64,000 nucleotides of DNA from Desulfatibacillum sp. (GTDB lineage Bacteria > Desulfobacterota > Desulfobacteria > Desulfobacterales > Desulfatibacillaceae). The DNA is taken from positions 61,531 through 125,530 of the forward strand of contig JAEINP010000008.1 in the NCBI GenBank assembly GCA_016342355.1, in the 5' to 3' direction. This document shows positions 23,886-34,805 of this stretch, piece after piece. Every line of letters begins with the position of its first letter. The stretch's first letter is position 1. The translations under genes were made by a program, and so were the position numbers. Below the pieces are notes generated by a model, which saw nothing but the letters and a program-made list of their open reading frames with translations, was not told where the DNA came from and ran no database searches.

Positions 23886-24590
23886 ATGAAAGCGCCACTC
23901 CCCAAGAAAAAAGCCTGGATTGTCTTTGCCATCCTGGCTCTGGTGGGGGGAGGTATTGCCCTGGCGATCCATGGCGATGCCCTGATTGCCGGTTTAAAAA
24001 ACCTGGTCGGTTTTATGAAGGAAGAGGAACGCATGAGCGAATTCATGCAATCCTTTGGGCCTGACGCCCCGATAATTTTCATAGGGATTCAGGCAGCCCA
24101 GGTGGTACTGGCCCCCATTCCAGGGGAGGCCACCGGCTTTGTGGGAGGATATTTTTTCGGGACTATTCCCGGAGCGATTTATTCTTCCATAGGGCTCATG
24201 ATCGGTTCGCTCATCAATTTTTACCTGGGAAGATTCATGGGCCGCCGATATCTGAAATTTTTTGTCTCTGACAACAGCCTGGAGCGGTTTCGAAATCTTT
24301 TAAAACGCCAGGGTGTGCTGGTGGGTTTTTTATTGTTCCTGATTCCCGGTTTCCCCAAGGACAGCTTGTGCCTGATAATCGGGTTGGGATCCATGCCGGT
24401 GGTGGCGTTCCTCATCATAAGCACTCTGGGCCGCATACCCGGAACCCTGCTGCTAAGCATTCAGGGCGCCAGTGTTCATGAAGCACATTATTCGGCTTTC
24501 GGAGCGGTTGCTGCGGTGACAGTGCTCATTGGGGTGATTGCGACCCTTAATAAACAAAAAATATATAAATTTCTGGAAAGGCTAAAATAG
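23886..24590 (+). CDS. TVP38/TMEM64 (SNARE-associated/DedA-like) membrane protein
   Basis: A 234-residue inner-membrane protein. One segment lies near the N-terminus (AWIVFAILALVGGGIALAI). The family core follows: IPGEATGFVGGYFFGTIPGAIYSSIGLMIGS, GRFMGRRYLK, and the re-entrant FLLFLIPGFPKDSLCLIIGL with its conserved Pro-Gly-Phe-Pro-Lys. A final segment precedes the Lys-rich tail. TVP38 proteins are linked to lipid scrambling or membrane homeostasis; the substrate here is unknown. It lies between pgk and an unknown gene and is probably cotranscribed with both. Confidence 0.88.
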   Translation: MKAPLPKKKAWIVFAILALVGGGIALAIHGDALIAGLKNLVGFMKEEERMSEFMQSFGPDAPIIFIGIQAAQVVLAPIPGEATGFVGGYFFGTIPGAIYSSIGLMIGSLINFYLGRFMGRRYLKFFVSDNSLERFRNLLKRQGVLVGFLLFLIPGFPKDSLCLIIGLGSMPVVAFLIISTLGRIPGTLLLSIQGASVHEAHYSAFGAVAAVTVLIGVIATLNKQKIYKFLERLK

Positions 24591-24603
24591 GAGGCCTGTC
24601 AAA

Positions 24604-25665
24604 TTGACATACTGGATGAGCAGAGATGAGCTGAGCATGCAGAACAGGCTCCGGAGGTCCCATTACGAGGTTCTTCGGGACGAATTAGACCAGTATGTGC
24701 TGGACTATGCCCTGACCGGCTCTTACAAGGCGTTTAAAGCCGCTGGAATTCCCTATCCTTTTGTGGAAAAAAGGGAACTCAAGCCCAAGGCGCGCATCCC
24801 CCAGGAAGAATATGGGGAACAAAAAACATTTCTCATCCTCTTTGTGGAGGACTGCATCCCCTCCCTCCACAAAAAGCATATTCGGTTTTTCGATGTGAAC
24901 AAAACCAACAAAGCCAACCTGTTCCGAACCAAGGCCATCCCCATGGCGCCCCAGTTTGACAGAAATTTGAAATATTTTGAATCCCGAAAATTTTTTGACC
25001 TGCTGGAATGGCTACTCCCCGTGGACTATGCCCTTTTGATCCAACGGGACCCATCCACCAAAACCCGGGACCGTTACAGCCTCTCCCATTTTCATGTACG
25101 GGTGGACTGGCCCATTGCCGATGCCGCCGAAGATCTGGCCCGGCGTCTGCGGTATATTTCCAAGGACCTTTATGAAAAAGGGGAATCCTACGCAGAGGAT
25201 CTCCAAAAAAAATTCTTCGAATTCTATTCCATGCCGGTCATGGCCGGAGGGCGGAGAACAGCCGCCATTGTAGCCGCCCAGTTCATGCGCAAGCTGCCCT
25301 GTATCTCCACCATTTACGCTGGCAGCAGCGAAACCCGGGCCACCATACGCATTTCTGAAAATGGCGTTTCCAAATGCATTCTCATGAAACTCAACGCCAA
25401 AGAAATGGAAAGAATAGCCCAGGAAAATTTTCTCACCCTTTCCACCTTTAAGAAAAACTACTTGGTGGCCAAGGAAGGCAATTCCGGGGTAACCATATTC
25501 CGAGCCACCTATTATCACACCACCCAGGCCGGCCCGCCGGAAGACGGGAAGCTCCGTGAACTGAAACCGGACCTTCACTGGCTAAGGGTGGAAAGCCAGC
25601 ATCTGCTGCCAAAGCCTGGCGTGTTCAAGTTCGCGCCCTTGCCTTACAACATAATTTATAATTGA
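24604..25665 (+). CDS. Uncharacterised soluble protein
   Basis: A 353-residue protein that I do not recognise. The start is TTG 24604 because AGGAGG lies nine bases upstream; ATG 24616 is the alternative. It has no signal peptide or membrane segment. The composition is ordinary and folded-looking, with many aromatic and basic residues (FDLLEWLLPVDYALLIQRDPS, HFHVRVDWPIADAAEDLARRL, RKLPCISTIYAGSSETRATI). Two His-rich or aromatic patches (SHFHVRVDWP and TYYHTTQ) could be ligands. It starts 13 nt after the TVP38-like gene, so the two are likely expressed together. Confidence 0.75.
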   Translation: MTYWMSRDELSMQNRLRRSHYEVLRDELDQYVLDYALTGSYKAFKAAGIPYPFVEKRELKPKARIPQEEYGEQKTFLILFVEDCIPSLHKKHIRFFDVNKTNKANLFRTKAIPMAPQFDRNLKYFESRKFFDLLEWLLPVDYALLIQRDPSTKTRDRYSLSHFHVRVDWPIADAAEDLARRLRYISKDLYEKGESYAEDLQKKFFEFYSMPVMAGGRRTAAIVAAQFMRKLPCISTIYAGSSETRATIRISENGVSKCILMKLNAKEMERIAQENFLTLSTFKKNYLVAKEGNSGVTIFRATYYHTTQAGPPEDGKLRELKPDLHWLRVESQHLLPKPGVFKFAPLPYNIIYN

Positions 25666-25674
25666 TGGGTTGAT

Positions 25675-26124
25675 CTATATCCGGCGCAACATGGCTATTT
25701 CATCGCAGTCGGGAAACTTTACGCAATTCACGCAATCCGCCCAAATTTTTTGGGGCAGTTCGTTTTTGTCTATTATTGCAAAACCATTGGTCTGAAAGAA
25801 CTCGGGCACATAGGTGAGGGTAAAGAGCTTTTTTATCTTAAATCTCAAGGCTTCTTCCACGCTAAAAGCAAGGAGTTGGGAGCCAATCTTTTTGTGCTGG
25901 TGCTCGGGCTTCACAGCCAGGGACCGGATTTCAGCCATATCCTCCCAACAAATTTGAAGCCCGCAACATCCAATGACCTCTCCGTCCTCGGCATATACGC
26001 AAAAATCACGCACATGGTCGTACAGGGCCATAAGGGAACGGGGGAGCAGCTTTCCCTGAGAAGAAAATATCTGCAGCAACAGATGGATTTGCTTTATGTC
26101 GGCCACAGTGGCTTTACGTATCAT
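25675..26124 (-). CDS. GNAT acetyltransferase of short N-acetylglutamate synthase (ArgA) type
   Basis: A 149-residue single-domain GNAT. The acetyl-CoA loop is VKPEHQHKKIGSQLL after the EIRSLAV strand, and the protein ends with the Cys pattern WADCVNCVKFPDC. That tail, together with LTYVPEFFQTNGF, is typical of the short ArgA-like acetyltransferases that supply N-acetylglutamate for arginine synthesis in organisms lacking a fused ArgA. It lies 1 nt after the penicillin-binding protein gene, so it is probably cotranscribed with it. Protein or other amine acetylation is the alternative. Confidence 0.85.
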   Translation of the reverse strand: MIRKATVADIKQIHLLLQIFSSQGKLLPRSLMALYDHVRDFCVYAEDGEVIGCCGLQICWEDMAEIRSLAVKPEHQHKKIGSQLLAFSVEEALRFKIKKLFTLTYVPEFFQTNGFAIIDKNELPQKIWADCVNCVKFPDCDEIAMLRRI

Positions 26125-26125
26125 A

Positions 26126-28111
26126 CTAATTCTCCATAAGTTTCTCGGGCAGCCACGCTTCGGGCGCCCCGTGCCGGGGTTCGGTTCCCCCTATGAACAA
26201 AGCACGGACCCCTTGTCCGGCAGGCGTTGCCCTGCCGTTGACCGGGTCCACAAAAACTGAAACTACTCCATTCGGTTGTGGAAAGTAAACAACTGAGCGA
26301 TCCTTGAGCGTTTTTTCCATATAATCCACCCAAATGGGCAGAGCAGCTCTGGCCCCGGTTTCCACCTTGCCCATGGATTGGTTGTCATCCCGCCCCACCC
26401 AGACGCCTGTAGCAAATTCCGCTGAAAAGCCCAAAAACAAGGCATCCTTGCATTGGGAGGTGGTCCCTGTCTTACCAGCAATGGGACCGGGCAATTTTTG
26501 AGCCTGTTTGCCGCTGCCTTCCTTGACCACTGCCTCCAGCATGTCCACCATCACAGCGGCCTCCTGCTCGGTGAGGGAGACCTTTTTCTCATGCCTGGGT
26601 CGGAATATCACCTGGCCCGATCGGTCCGTCACCTCCACCACAGCGTTGGGCTGGTTCCACTTCCCCCCATTGGGAAAAGCAGCATAAGCGCCGGTTAATT
26701 CCATAAGGGTTAACTCGGAACTGCCCAAAGCCAGGGACAAATAGGGTTTTAAATCAGATTGAATGCCCATGTTACGAGCCGTTTCAATCACTCGGGTGGG
26801 TGACAGGGAGTAAATCAGGCGAGCCGCCGGAATATTCCTGGAATATGCCAAAGCCCGTCGAAAGCTGATTTCTCCCTGGAAATTGCCCGAATAGTTTTCC
26901 GGCTTCCATTCGGAGCTTTCACGACTTTGGGGAAAAACCACTGCCTCGTCCAGAACCATGGTGCTCTGGGTCAGCCCCTGTTCCAGGGCTGCGGCAAAAA
27001 CAAAAGGCTTAAACGACGACCCCGGCTGCCTTTTAGCCATGGTGGCCCTGTCGTACTGATTAGAGTAAAAATCCACCCCGCCCACATGGGCCAGGATCTC
27101 ACCTGTTTTTACATCCAGGCAGACCAGGGCTCCGTTTACAGATCCCGGTTCCAGGCCCTCCCTTTGGATAACCGCTTCCACGCCTTTGGTAACTGCTTTT
27201 TCGGCAAACTCCTGCAAACGGTAGTTCAGGGTGGTGTGCACTTCCACTCCTTCCTGGTATAAAATATGGTCGCCCAATGCTTCTTCCAATTGTTGACGAA
27301 GCATGGCAGTAAAATAAGGCGCCTTGCTTTTGCGTGCCCCCAAAGCAGCCGTAATAACCGGTTCGCTTAAGGCAGCTTCATATTCCTGTGGGCTAATGCA
27401 GCCGACCTCTTTCATCTGACGGAGCACCACGTCCCGGCGCCATTTTGCCCTGTCTTTGTTCACTAACGGAGAGTATCGGGATGGCGCCTTGGGCATGCCC
27501 GCAATTAAAGCACATTCCGCGAGGGTGAGTTCATCCAGCTCCTTGCCGAAAAACCTCCGTCCTGCTTCCTGAACGCCGTAAGCTCCACTTCCAAAGGGAA
27601 TTTTGTTCAGATAAAGCTCCAGGATTTCGTCCTTGGTATAGCGCCGCTCCAACTGAATAGCCAGGACTGCTTCCTTTAATTTTCGGGTTAAGGTTTTTTC
27701 GGGGCTGAGAAAATAATTTTTCGCCACTTGCTGGGTGATGGTGCTGGCCCCCTCCTTGGCCCGCCCTGCCCTTATATTATGGATCAAGGCTCTCGTGAGA
27801 CCCTTAATATCCACCCCGCTATGGGAATAAAAAGATTGATCCTCCGTGGCTATAAACCCCTGCTGAATCGCCTTTGGGATGACTGCCAGGGAAACCGGAT
27901 CGCGGCGTTCATGATACCATTCGTCCAAAACTACGCGGTCTGCCGAATAAAGCCGGGTAATCGCTTGAGGTTTACGGGTCTCCAGACCCTGGATTTCCGG
28001 CAGGTCATGCATGAGCACAAAATACAAGGCAACGCCAGTTCCCAGGACCGCACCCAACAATATGGTCCCTGCCAGGGGCAACCAACGTCTGATCCACGAT
28101 TTTGCCATCAT
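26126..28111 (-). CDS. Class A penicillin-binding protein (PBP1A family)
   Basis: About 661 residues from the ATGATG at 28111, which overlaps the stop of the CPBP gene; ATG 28132 is inside that gene. It polymerises and crosslinks peptidoglycan in the periplasm. It has an N-terminal membrane anchor at residues 9-33. The glycosyltransferase domain carries ATEDQSFYSHSG (catalytic Glu about residue 90) and STITQQVAKNYFLS. The transpeptidase domain carries SXXK in PGSSFKPFVFA, SXN in AYSRNIPA and KTGT in AGKTGTTSQCKDA. The length is somewhat short for PBP1A but normal for PBP1-type proteins in this group. Confidence 0.95.
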   Translation of the reverse strand: MMAKSWIRRWLPLAGTILLGAVLGTGVALYFVLMHDLPEIQGLETRKPQAITRLYSADRVVLDEWYHERRDPVSLAVIPKAIQQGFIATEDQSFYSHSGVDIKGLTRALIHNIRAGRAKEGASTITQQVAKNYFLSPEKTLTRKLKEAVLAIQLERRYTKDEILELYLNKIPFGSGAYGVQEAGRRFFGKELDELTLAECALIAGMPKAPSRYSPLVNKDRAKWRRDVVLRQMKEVGCISPQEYEAALSEPVITAALGARKSKAPYFTAMLRQQLEEALGDHILYQEGVEVHTTLNYRLQEFAEKAVTKGVEAVIQREGLEPGSVNGALVCLDVKTGEILAHVGGVDFYSNQYDRATMAKRQPGSSFKPFVFAAALEQGLTQSTMVLDEAVVFPQSRESSEWKPENYSGNFQGEISFRRALAYSRNIPAARLIYSLSPTRVIETARNMGIQSDLKPYLSLALGSSELTLMELTGAYAAFPNGGKWNQPNAVVEVTDRSGQVIFRPRHEKKVSLTEQEAAVMVDMLEAVVKEGSGKQAQKLPGPIAGKTGTTSQCKDALFLGFSAEFATGVWVGRDDNQSMGKVETGARAALPIWVDYMEKTLKDRSVVYFPQPNGVVSVFVDPVNGRATPAGQGVRALFIGGTEPRHGAPEAWLPEKLMEN

Positions 28112-28776
28112 GCGCCCCACGTTTTTGCCCAATAGCCCACCCCGGCCAGGGCCAGATTACCGGAAATATGAATCATGAGAGGTACCAATAGGCTTTTCTC
28201 TTTTTCATAGGACCAAGCAAAAACCAGGCCCCCCACTGTCTGAGTCACGGGGAAATGATCCCCGATGTTGTGGCTCATTACAAATAGCACCGTACTTCCC
28301 AATATGGCTGTGGAAGCTCCCCACTGCCTGAAAAACCCGAACACCAAGCCACGATAAAATATTTCTTCGGCGATGGGACCTATCAAGCCTGCGCCCAACA
28401 GATAAGCGACAGCAGGCATCCATTCCCCGGGAATGGGATTTGGAAAAAAAGCCAGGGGATTTTTCCCAAAAAATTTTGCGGCCAGCATGCCCACTGCGGC
28501 CAGAAAAGCAAAGCCCAAGCACCACAAAGCTCCCCGGTACACGCCTTTCTGCCAGGAAGAAAGGGCCAGGCCCAGGGATTCGAGGCCGGAACCCATTTTA
28601 ACAACCACCAATATAATAAACCCGGTTTCCACAAGGCGCAAGCCAAGCATGGCCCAAACCACGAGCGTTTTGGATTGGGGCGCCATGTAGGCAAACAGGG
28701 CTTCGCACAATATGACGACCGCGCACCCGGCAAAAAATGTACGAAAATCGATTTTAATCAACCGGATTGTCTCCAT
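28108..28776 (-). CDS. CPBP family intramembrane metalloprotease (CAAX/Abi)
   Basis: A 222-residue multi-pass membrane protein with about six hydrophobic segments. The family motifs are present: the Glu-Glu box EEIFYRGLVFGFF near residue 140, a following FVMSHNIGDHFP histidine, and the last helix MIHISGNLALAG carrying another His, giving the usual catalytic set for an intramembrane glutamic or metallo-type protease. Its target is unknown. It overlaps the membrane/HEAT gene upstream by 19 nt and the penicillin-binding protein gene downstream by 4 nt, which suggests a cell-envelope operon. Confidence 0.88.
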   Translation of the reverse strand: METIRLIKIDFRTFFAGCAVVILCEALFAYMAPQSKTLVVWAMLGLRLVETGFIILVVVKMGSGLESLGLALSSWQKGVYRGALWCLGFAFLAAVGMLAAKFFGKNPLAFFPNPIPGEWMPAVAYLLGAGLIGPIAEEIFYRGLVFGFFRQWGASTAILGSTVLFVMSHNIGDHFPVTQTVGGLVFAWSYEKEKSLLVPLMIHISGNLALAGVGYWAKTWGA

Positions 28777-30287
28777 CCCAAACGTTTAAGGGCGTTGAAG
28801 GCGTAAAGCTGAACATAAATATGATCCGAAGTCCTGGCAAGTTCCCGAATATATTCCTCAGGACGGTTCTGGGGCCGTCTGCCAAGAGCCCAAAGCGCCT
28901 GACATTGCACATTGGGCGAGGGATCGTTCAGCAGGCGTAAAAGGTCCTTGAAGCCCTCCGGGTCCTGGTTGGCCGCAAGGGTTTTGGCAAGCCAGTATTT
29001 TTCGATCATCCTGGGGCTGTTGAGCAGACTTTGGTAAACAGGGTCCTGGCGGATGTCCAATCCGCCATTCACAGCCAGCCGCAGGCCTGAAAGGCGCTCC
29101 CGGTCCGATGACGAGTGAAGCAGTTCTTCGGCTGACTGGCCATTATGGCCCCTATTTGCCAGAAAAGCCAGTTGGGCGTACAGGGTAATTCCAATGACCA
29201 TCCAGATAATGGCCGTCAGGCCCGCCCCTTTGCTGGAGCCAAAACGCCTTGAGGCAATCCCGGACATGAGGCTGAACAAGAAGGTATAAATAGCCATGGG
29301 GAGCCCATACATGAGGCTGTCAAAGACCATGGCCCGGAAATAATCCAGGCGGTCGCATTGGCTGGATAACTGGTCAAGATACTTGCCCGGAGAACTCTTG
29401 AACTCCGCAAATGAAATTCTCAGTTGCTCCCTGTGCCAGCCGGTCAGTACAATCTGATCTTTATCAAAACCGATTTTCACATCCGCCATAGCACTATCTT
29501 CCACCGGCAGGTAATGGTCTCTCAACAGGCTTCTTTTCAGGCTCAGGTTGCGGGGAGAATGGGTGTTTCCCTCCAAATGCACTGTCTGCATGGAACGTTT
29601 TGCCAGGGGTTTGAAGGTACGGGCCGCGTATAAGGTGTAACGGTAATAAAAATTGTTTACCGCCACTCCGGGTTTATTGGAAAGCAGCAAGGTATCGCGC
29701 AGGTCCACAAACGGGGTTTCAGAGGTTTGAAAACTCCACAGCAGGCCCAAAACAACTACGGGGATAAGAAAGAATAGTTTAGGTTTCCATCCCATGTCTG
29801 TCTGTCGCCTCATTAACAGACTGCGTCTCCACATGATTCCGCCTGAAACCGGAGGAATGGCAATGAAAAAGGCCGTGGCATAAGGGGTGAATCCTTGCAG
29901 GTTAACAAAAGCCAGGAACCATGCCATAAAAAAGCCAAAAAGCAGGATGCCCAACCACAGCTTATGTATTCGGGCGCACAGCAAGCCCACAGCCATGAAG
30001 ACCAGGGAGACGCCTGTGCCCAAGGTCAGTGTGAAAAAAGTGGCGGACAAAAAGGCAATCTTGAATGATAAGAGCAAATGCTGGGTGACCTGGTTGGGCA
30101 CGGTCAGGAAGTTTTGGATTTGAAGCACCTGGAGGACAGAGTACAATTCCTTGTTGGAGGACAGAATCCAAAATGTGGCAACCACATGACATACGGCCAT
30201 TCCAGCCAGGAGGGCAGAAGGCAGGCTGAGATACCAGGGGCTCTTAATGCCATTTTGTTCCAAAGAAGAAACCAAAACCCAACGCAC
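28758..30287 (-). CDS. Membrane protein with C-terminal HEAT-like repeats
   Basis: A 509-residue protein of unknown function. The first two thirds contain about seven to eight hydrophobic segments, such as SLPSALLAGMAVCHVVATFW, LLGIYG-like stretches near residue 110, LFFLIPVVVLGLLWSF and AIIWMVIGITLYAQLAF. Two periplasmic-type loops lie between them (residues of about 190-320). The last 110 residues are short helical repeats of HEAT type (DPEGFKDLLRLLNDPSPNVQ, YVQLYAFNALKRLG). The start is GTG 30287, with AAGAGG so close that a nearby TTG could be used instead. It overlaps the CPBP gene by 19 nt. Confidence 0.72.
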   Translation of the reverse strand: MRWVLVSSLEQNGIKSPWYLSLPSALLAGMAVCHVVATFWILSSNKELYSVLQVLQIQNFLTVPNQVTQHLLLSFKIAFLSATFFTLTLGTGVSLVFMAVGLLCARIHKLWLGILLFGFFMAWFLAFVNLQGFTPYATAFFIAIPPVSGGIMWRRSLLMRRQTDMGWKPKLFFLIPVVVLGLLWSFQTSETPFVDLRDTLLLSNKPGVAVNNFYYRYTLYAARTFKPLAKRSMQTVHLEGNTHSPRNLSLKRSLLRDHYLPVEDSAMADVKIGFDKDQIVLTGWHREQLRISFAEFKSSPGKYLDQLSSQCDRLDYFRAMVFDSLMYGLPMAIYTFLFSLMSGIASRRFGSSKGAGLTAIIWMVIGITLYAQLAFLANRGHNGQSAEELLHSSSDRERLSGLRLAVNGGLDIRQDPVYQSLLNSPRMIEKYWLAKTLAANQDPEGFKDLLRLLNDPSPNVQCQALWALGRRPQNRPEEYIRELARTSDHIYVQLYAFNALKRLGWRQSG

Positions 30288-30384
30288 CTCTTATGGCTGA
30301 TGATCATACCATAGCCGCTTACGGTTAGAGCGCTCGACAAGCCCTGGAGGCTTCCAGGGACCACCAAGCCAGACCTGTAAAACT

Positions 30385-32283
<1,899 letters not shown>

Positions 32284-32341
32284 TCATCAGCGCCACTCCC
32301 CCGTTAAACCTCGGACGCAATTAAAATGAAATTATAGCCCT

Positions 32342-32388
32342 TAAACAAAACGGGGTCCACCCTTTAAAAAAGGATGAACCCCGAATTG
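32342..32388 (-). terminator. Terminator after the dsr operon
   Basis: A 15-bp stem (CGGGGTCCACCCTTT against AAAGGATGAACCCCG, with two G-U pairs) around an A-rich loop, followed on the minus strand by TTTTGTTTA. It is placed 23 nt after the dsrP stop. Confidence 0.8.
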
Positions 32389-32410
32389 TTTTCCAAATAA
32401 AACAGAAAGA

Positions 32411-33577
32411 CTAATGAGCTACATCGCCCACCTCAGCCTTGACGTCAATGGCGATTTTGTACAGCACGGTAACAATCAATGCGCCCACGGCGTAAACGCC
32501 TACTGAAATCACAAGCTCGTTAAGGGTAGGCAGATACTCGTTCACATGCTCCAGAGGATTGGGGATAAAACCCGTCACCACCAGGGCCACGCCTTTTTCC
32601 AACCAAGTGGACAGAACCAGCATGATCAGGGCGGGAACAAGTATCTTGTCGTTGTTCCTGAACTTGGCCGGAATCAGCAGCACCAGCACAATCACCGCCA
32701 AAATCACGGAAGCCCACATCACAGGCACCATGTTGTATCCGCCGTGGAGGCCCACGAACAGGTACGTAAACGCATGCATATGCCCGGGAACCTGGCTGTA
32801 AAAAGCCGTGAAGAGTTCCAAAAGCAGGAAGAACACGTTGAGGATCATGGCGTAAGTAATGATGACAGCCAAGGACCGGATAGCCTTTTGCCCTGCGTCA
32901 AAGGAAGTGAACTTCCTAAGGAAGAACACAATGAGCAGCAGGATGGAAGGTCCGGCGCAAAATGCGCCCGCCAGAAATCGGGGCGCCATGATGGCGGTGA
33001 GCCAAAAATGGCGGCCCGGCAGGCCGGCGTACAAGAAAGCTGTTACAGTATGAATGCTGACAGCAAAGGGAATGGACAGATAAATCAGGGGTTTTACCCA
33101 CGCCTGATAATGCACGCCTTTCCGTTCCGCCTGGAGCACGTTCCAGCCGATAATAATGTTAAGGAACATGTAGGTGTTCAAAACCACCATGTCCCAAAAA
33201 AGGACCGAATTGGGTGTGGGATGGATTATCATGTTCATCATGCGCATGGGTTGACCAAGGTCGACCAGCACGAACAGAAGGCACATGGTAATAGCCGCCA
33301 CAGCCATAAACTCCCCGAGGATGGTGATTTTACCAAAGGCCTTGTGGTCGTGCAGGTAATAAGGCATGACCAGCATAACGCCAGAGGCGGCCACACCCAC
33401 CAGGTAGGTGAGCTGGGCTATGTAAAATCCCCAGGAAACGTCGCGGCTCAGGCCCGTCATGGTCAGACCTTCAGTGTACTGACGGAGATAAGCCCCGAAT
33501 CCCACGGTTATGAGGAGCAGAAGAAATCCGATCCATCCCCAGTATTTTTTGTCTCCGGTTAACGCCTTTTCAAGCAT
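32411..33577 (-). CDS. dsrP: DsrP, NrfD-type membrane subunit of the DsrMKJOP complex
   Basis: A 388-residue NrfD/PsrC-family integral membrane protein with about ten hydrophobic segments, several preceded by conserved Asp/Arg (VDLGQPMRMMNMI, WDMVVLNTYMF, PGRHFWLTAIMAPRF). It faces the menaquinone pool and passes electrons to DsrO/DsrJ in the complex that supports sulfite reduction in sulfate reducers. The length and the Asp-Met-Val motif fit the family. It is the last gene of dsrMKJOP, 7 nt after dsrO, and is followed by a terminator. Confidence 0.94.
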   Translation of the reverse strand: MLEKALTGDKKYWGWIGFLLLLITVGFGAYLRQYTEGLTMTGLSRDVSWGFYIAQLTYLVGVAASGVMLVMPYYLHDHKAFGKITILGEFMAVAAITMCLLFVLVDLGQPMRMMNMIIHPTPNSVLFWDMVVLNTYMFLNIIIGWNVLQAERKGVHYQAWVKPLIYLSIPFAVSIHTVTAFLYAGLPGRHFWLTAIMAPRFLAGAFCAGPSILLLIVFFLRKFTSFDAGQKAIRSLAVIITYAMILNVFFLLLELFTAFYSQVPGHMHAFTYLFVGLHGGYNMVPVMWASVILAVIVLVLLIPAKFRNNDKILVPALIMLVLSTWLEKGVALVVTGFIPNPLEHVNEYLPTLNELVISVGVYAVGALIVTVLYKIAIDVKAEVGDVAH

Positions 33578-33584
33578 AGTTACC

Positions 33585-34406
33585 TCACACTATATAATAG
33601 ACTTGGGGTTTAGTTCCTGCTTCGGGTTTCCGCTGGATGGTGTAATTGTTGCGCAGCACCTTGTTGATTTCGGATTCCGGATCATTCAGGTCGCCGAACA
33701 CCATCTCACCATGTTCACAGGCTTCCACGCATGCGGGGTCCAGCCCCTTGGCCAGCCTTTCCGCGCAGAAATTGCATTTTTCCACCACACCCTTCATCCT
33801 GGTGGGGAATTCGGGATTGGTTTCCGCAATGGCGCCGTCTTTCCTGGGATCCTTGAAGTTGAAACTACGGGACCCGTAGGGACAAGCGGCCATGCAAAAA
33901 CGGCAACCAATACAACGGTGGAAGTCCATCATCACAATGCCGTCCGCGCGTTGGAAGGTAGCCTTGGTGGGGCATACCCGGACGCATGCGGGACTGGCGC
34001 ACTGGTTGCAAAGGACCAGGACTTCGTTTTGAGTAATCTTGGGGGGCAGTTTTTCATTCATCTGTCCCGGAAAAGCATTTTCGAATTCCTCTTCCCAAAT
34101 CCACTTGATCTCATCCTTGTTGAATTTGTCATGGGGCTTTCTCAAGGGAAGTTTGGGTATGTTATGGGCATGGTTGCATGCTTCAATCAGCTTTTCCATG
34201 GATTCGGCGTTGAGCTTGCGCGTATCCACGACCATGCCCCATCTGGTCGCCGTCTTGGCGTCGGCGTAAGGCGCTGCGCCTTTGGGGCCGAACACCAGTT
34301 CCAAGGCCGAATCGGCGATACCCGCCTCCGCAGCCGTGGCGGTGGCCGCCAAACCTATTGTGGCGACGCCGGCAGCCTTAAGGAAGTGTCTTCTATCGTT
34401 TTTCAT
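33585..34406 (-). CDS. dsrO: DsrO, periplasmic 4Fe-4S ferredoxin-like subunit
   Basis: A 273-residue protein from ATG 34406, overlapping dsrJ by 4 nt. A twin-arginine signal (DRRHFLKAAGVATIGLAAT) begins it, so it is exported folded. Cys clusters for 4Fe-4S centres are visible: CNQCASPACVRVCPTKA, CIGCRFCMAACPYGSRS and CNFCAERLAKGLDPACVEAC. This matches the DsrO subunit that sits between DsrP and DsrJ. The frame upstream (to 34451) is not family-like. Confidence 0.94.
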   Translation of the reverse strand: MKNDRRHFLKAAGVATIGLAATATAAEAGIADSALELVFGPKGAAPYADAKTATRWGMVVDTRKLNAESMEKLIEACNHAHNIPKLPLRKPHDKFNKDEIKWIWEEEFENAFPGQMNEKLPPKITQNEVLVLCNQCASPACVRVCPTKATFQRADGIVMMDFHRCIGCRFCMAACPYGSRSFNFKDPRKDGAIAETNPEFPTRMKGVVEKCNFCAERLAKGLDPACVEACEHGEMVFGDLNDPESEINKVLRNNYTIQRKPEAGTKPQVYYIV

Positions 34407-34804
34407 GACTCTGTTCCCTCCTTCGGCGGTTCCACATGGCAGTCCCAACAATAAGGATCAACCGCTGCGTAGGTGTGGCACCTGTCGCAGAATTCAGCCT
34501 TGTTGGAATGGCAATCCATGCATGTGTTGGAAAGGCTCATTTCATAAAGCTGGCCGTTTATCCCGGGCGCGGTGCGATTGGCTTTTCTCACCACGGAATC
34601 GCGCCAAAGGTCCAACACCTGCATATGGTTCTGTTGCATGTTGTCGCGCACGCATACAGGAGTTTCCATGTCCTTGATGGCCGGTGTGTCCAGGCTGGGC
34701 TGGGGCGCCGCAGGAGCCACGCCTCCCACGTTCAGGATGAACGGAGACGCGAACAGAGCCACAAAGATGACAAGTCCGGTTATGATTTTACCTGAGTCAT
34801 ACAT
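34403..34804 (-). CDS. dsrJ: DsrJ, periplasmic triheme cytochrome c
   Basis: A 133-residue protein from ATG 34804. The longer frame back to 35014 lies inside dsrK and is not used. An uncleaved N-terminal membrane helix (GKIITGLVIFVALFASPF) is followed by a periplasmic domain with exactly three heme motifs CMDCH, CDRCH and CWDCH, as in all DsrJ. A lone Cys in the earlier ETPVCVRDN segment is at the place where DsrJ uses an unusual Cys ligand for one heme. It lies 1 nt after dsrK. Confidence 0.95.
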   Translation of the reverse strand: MYDSGKIITGLVIFVALFASPFILNVGGVAPAAPQPSLDTPAIKDMETPVCVRDNMQQNHMQVLDLWRDSVVRKANRTAPGINGQLYEMSLSNTCMDCHSNKAEFCDRCHTYAAVDPYCWDCHVEPPKEGTES

Positions 34805-34805
34805 C

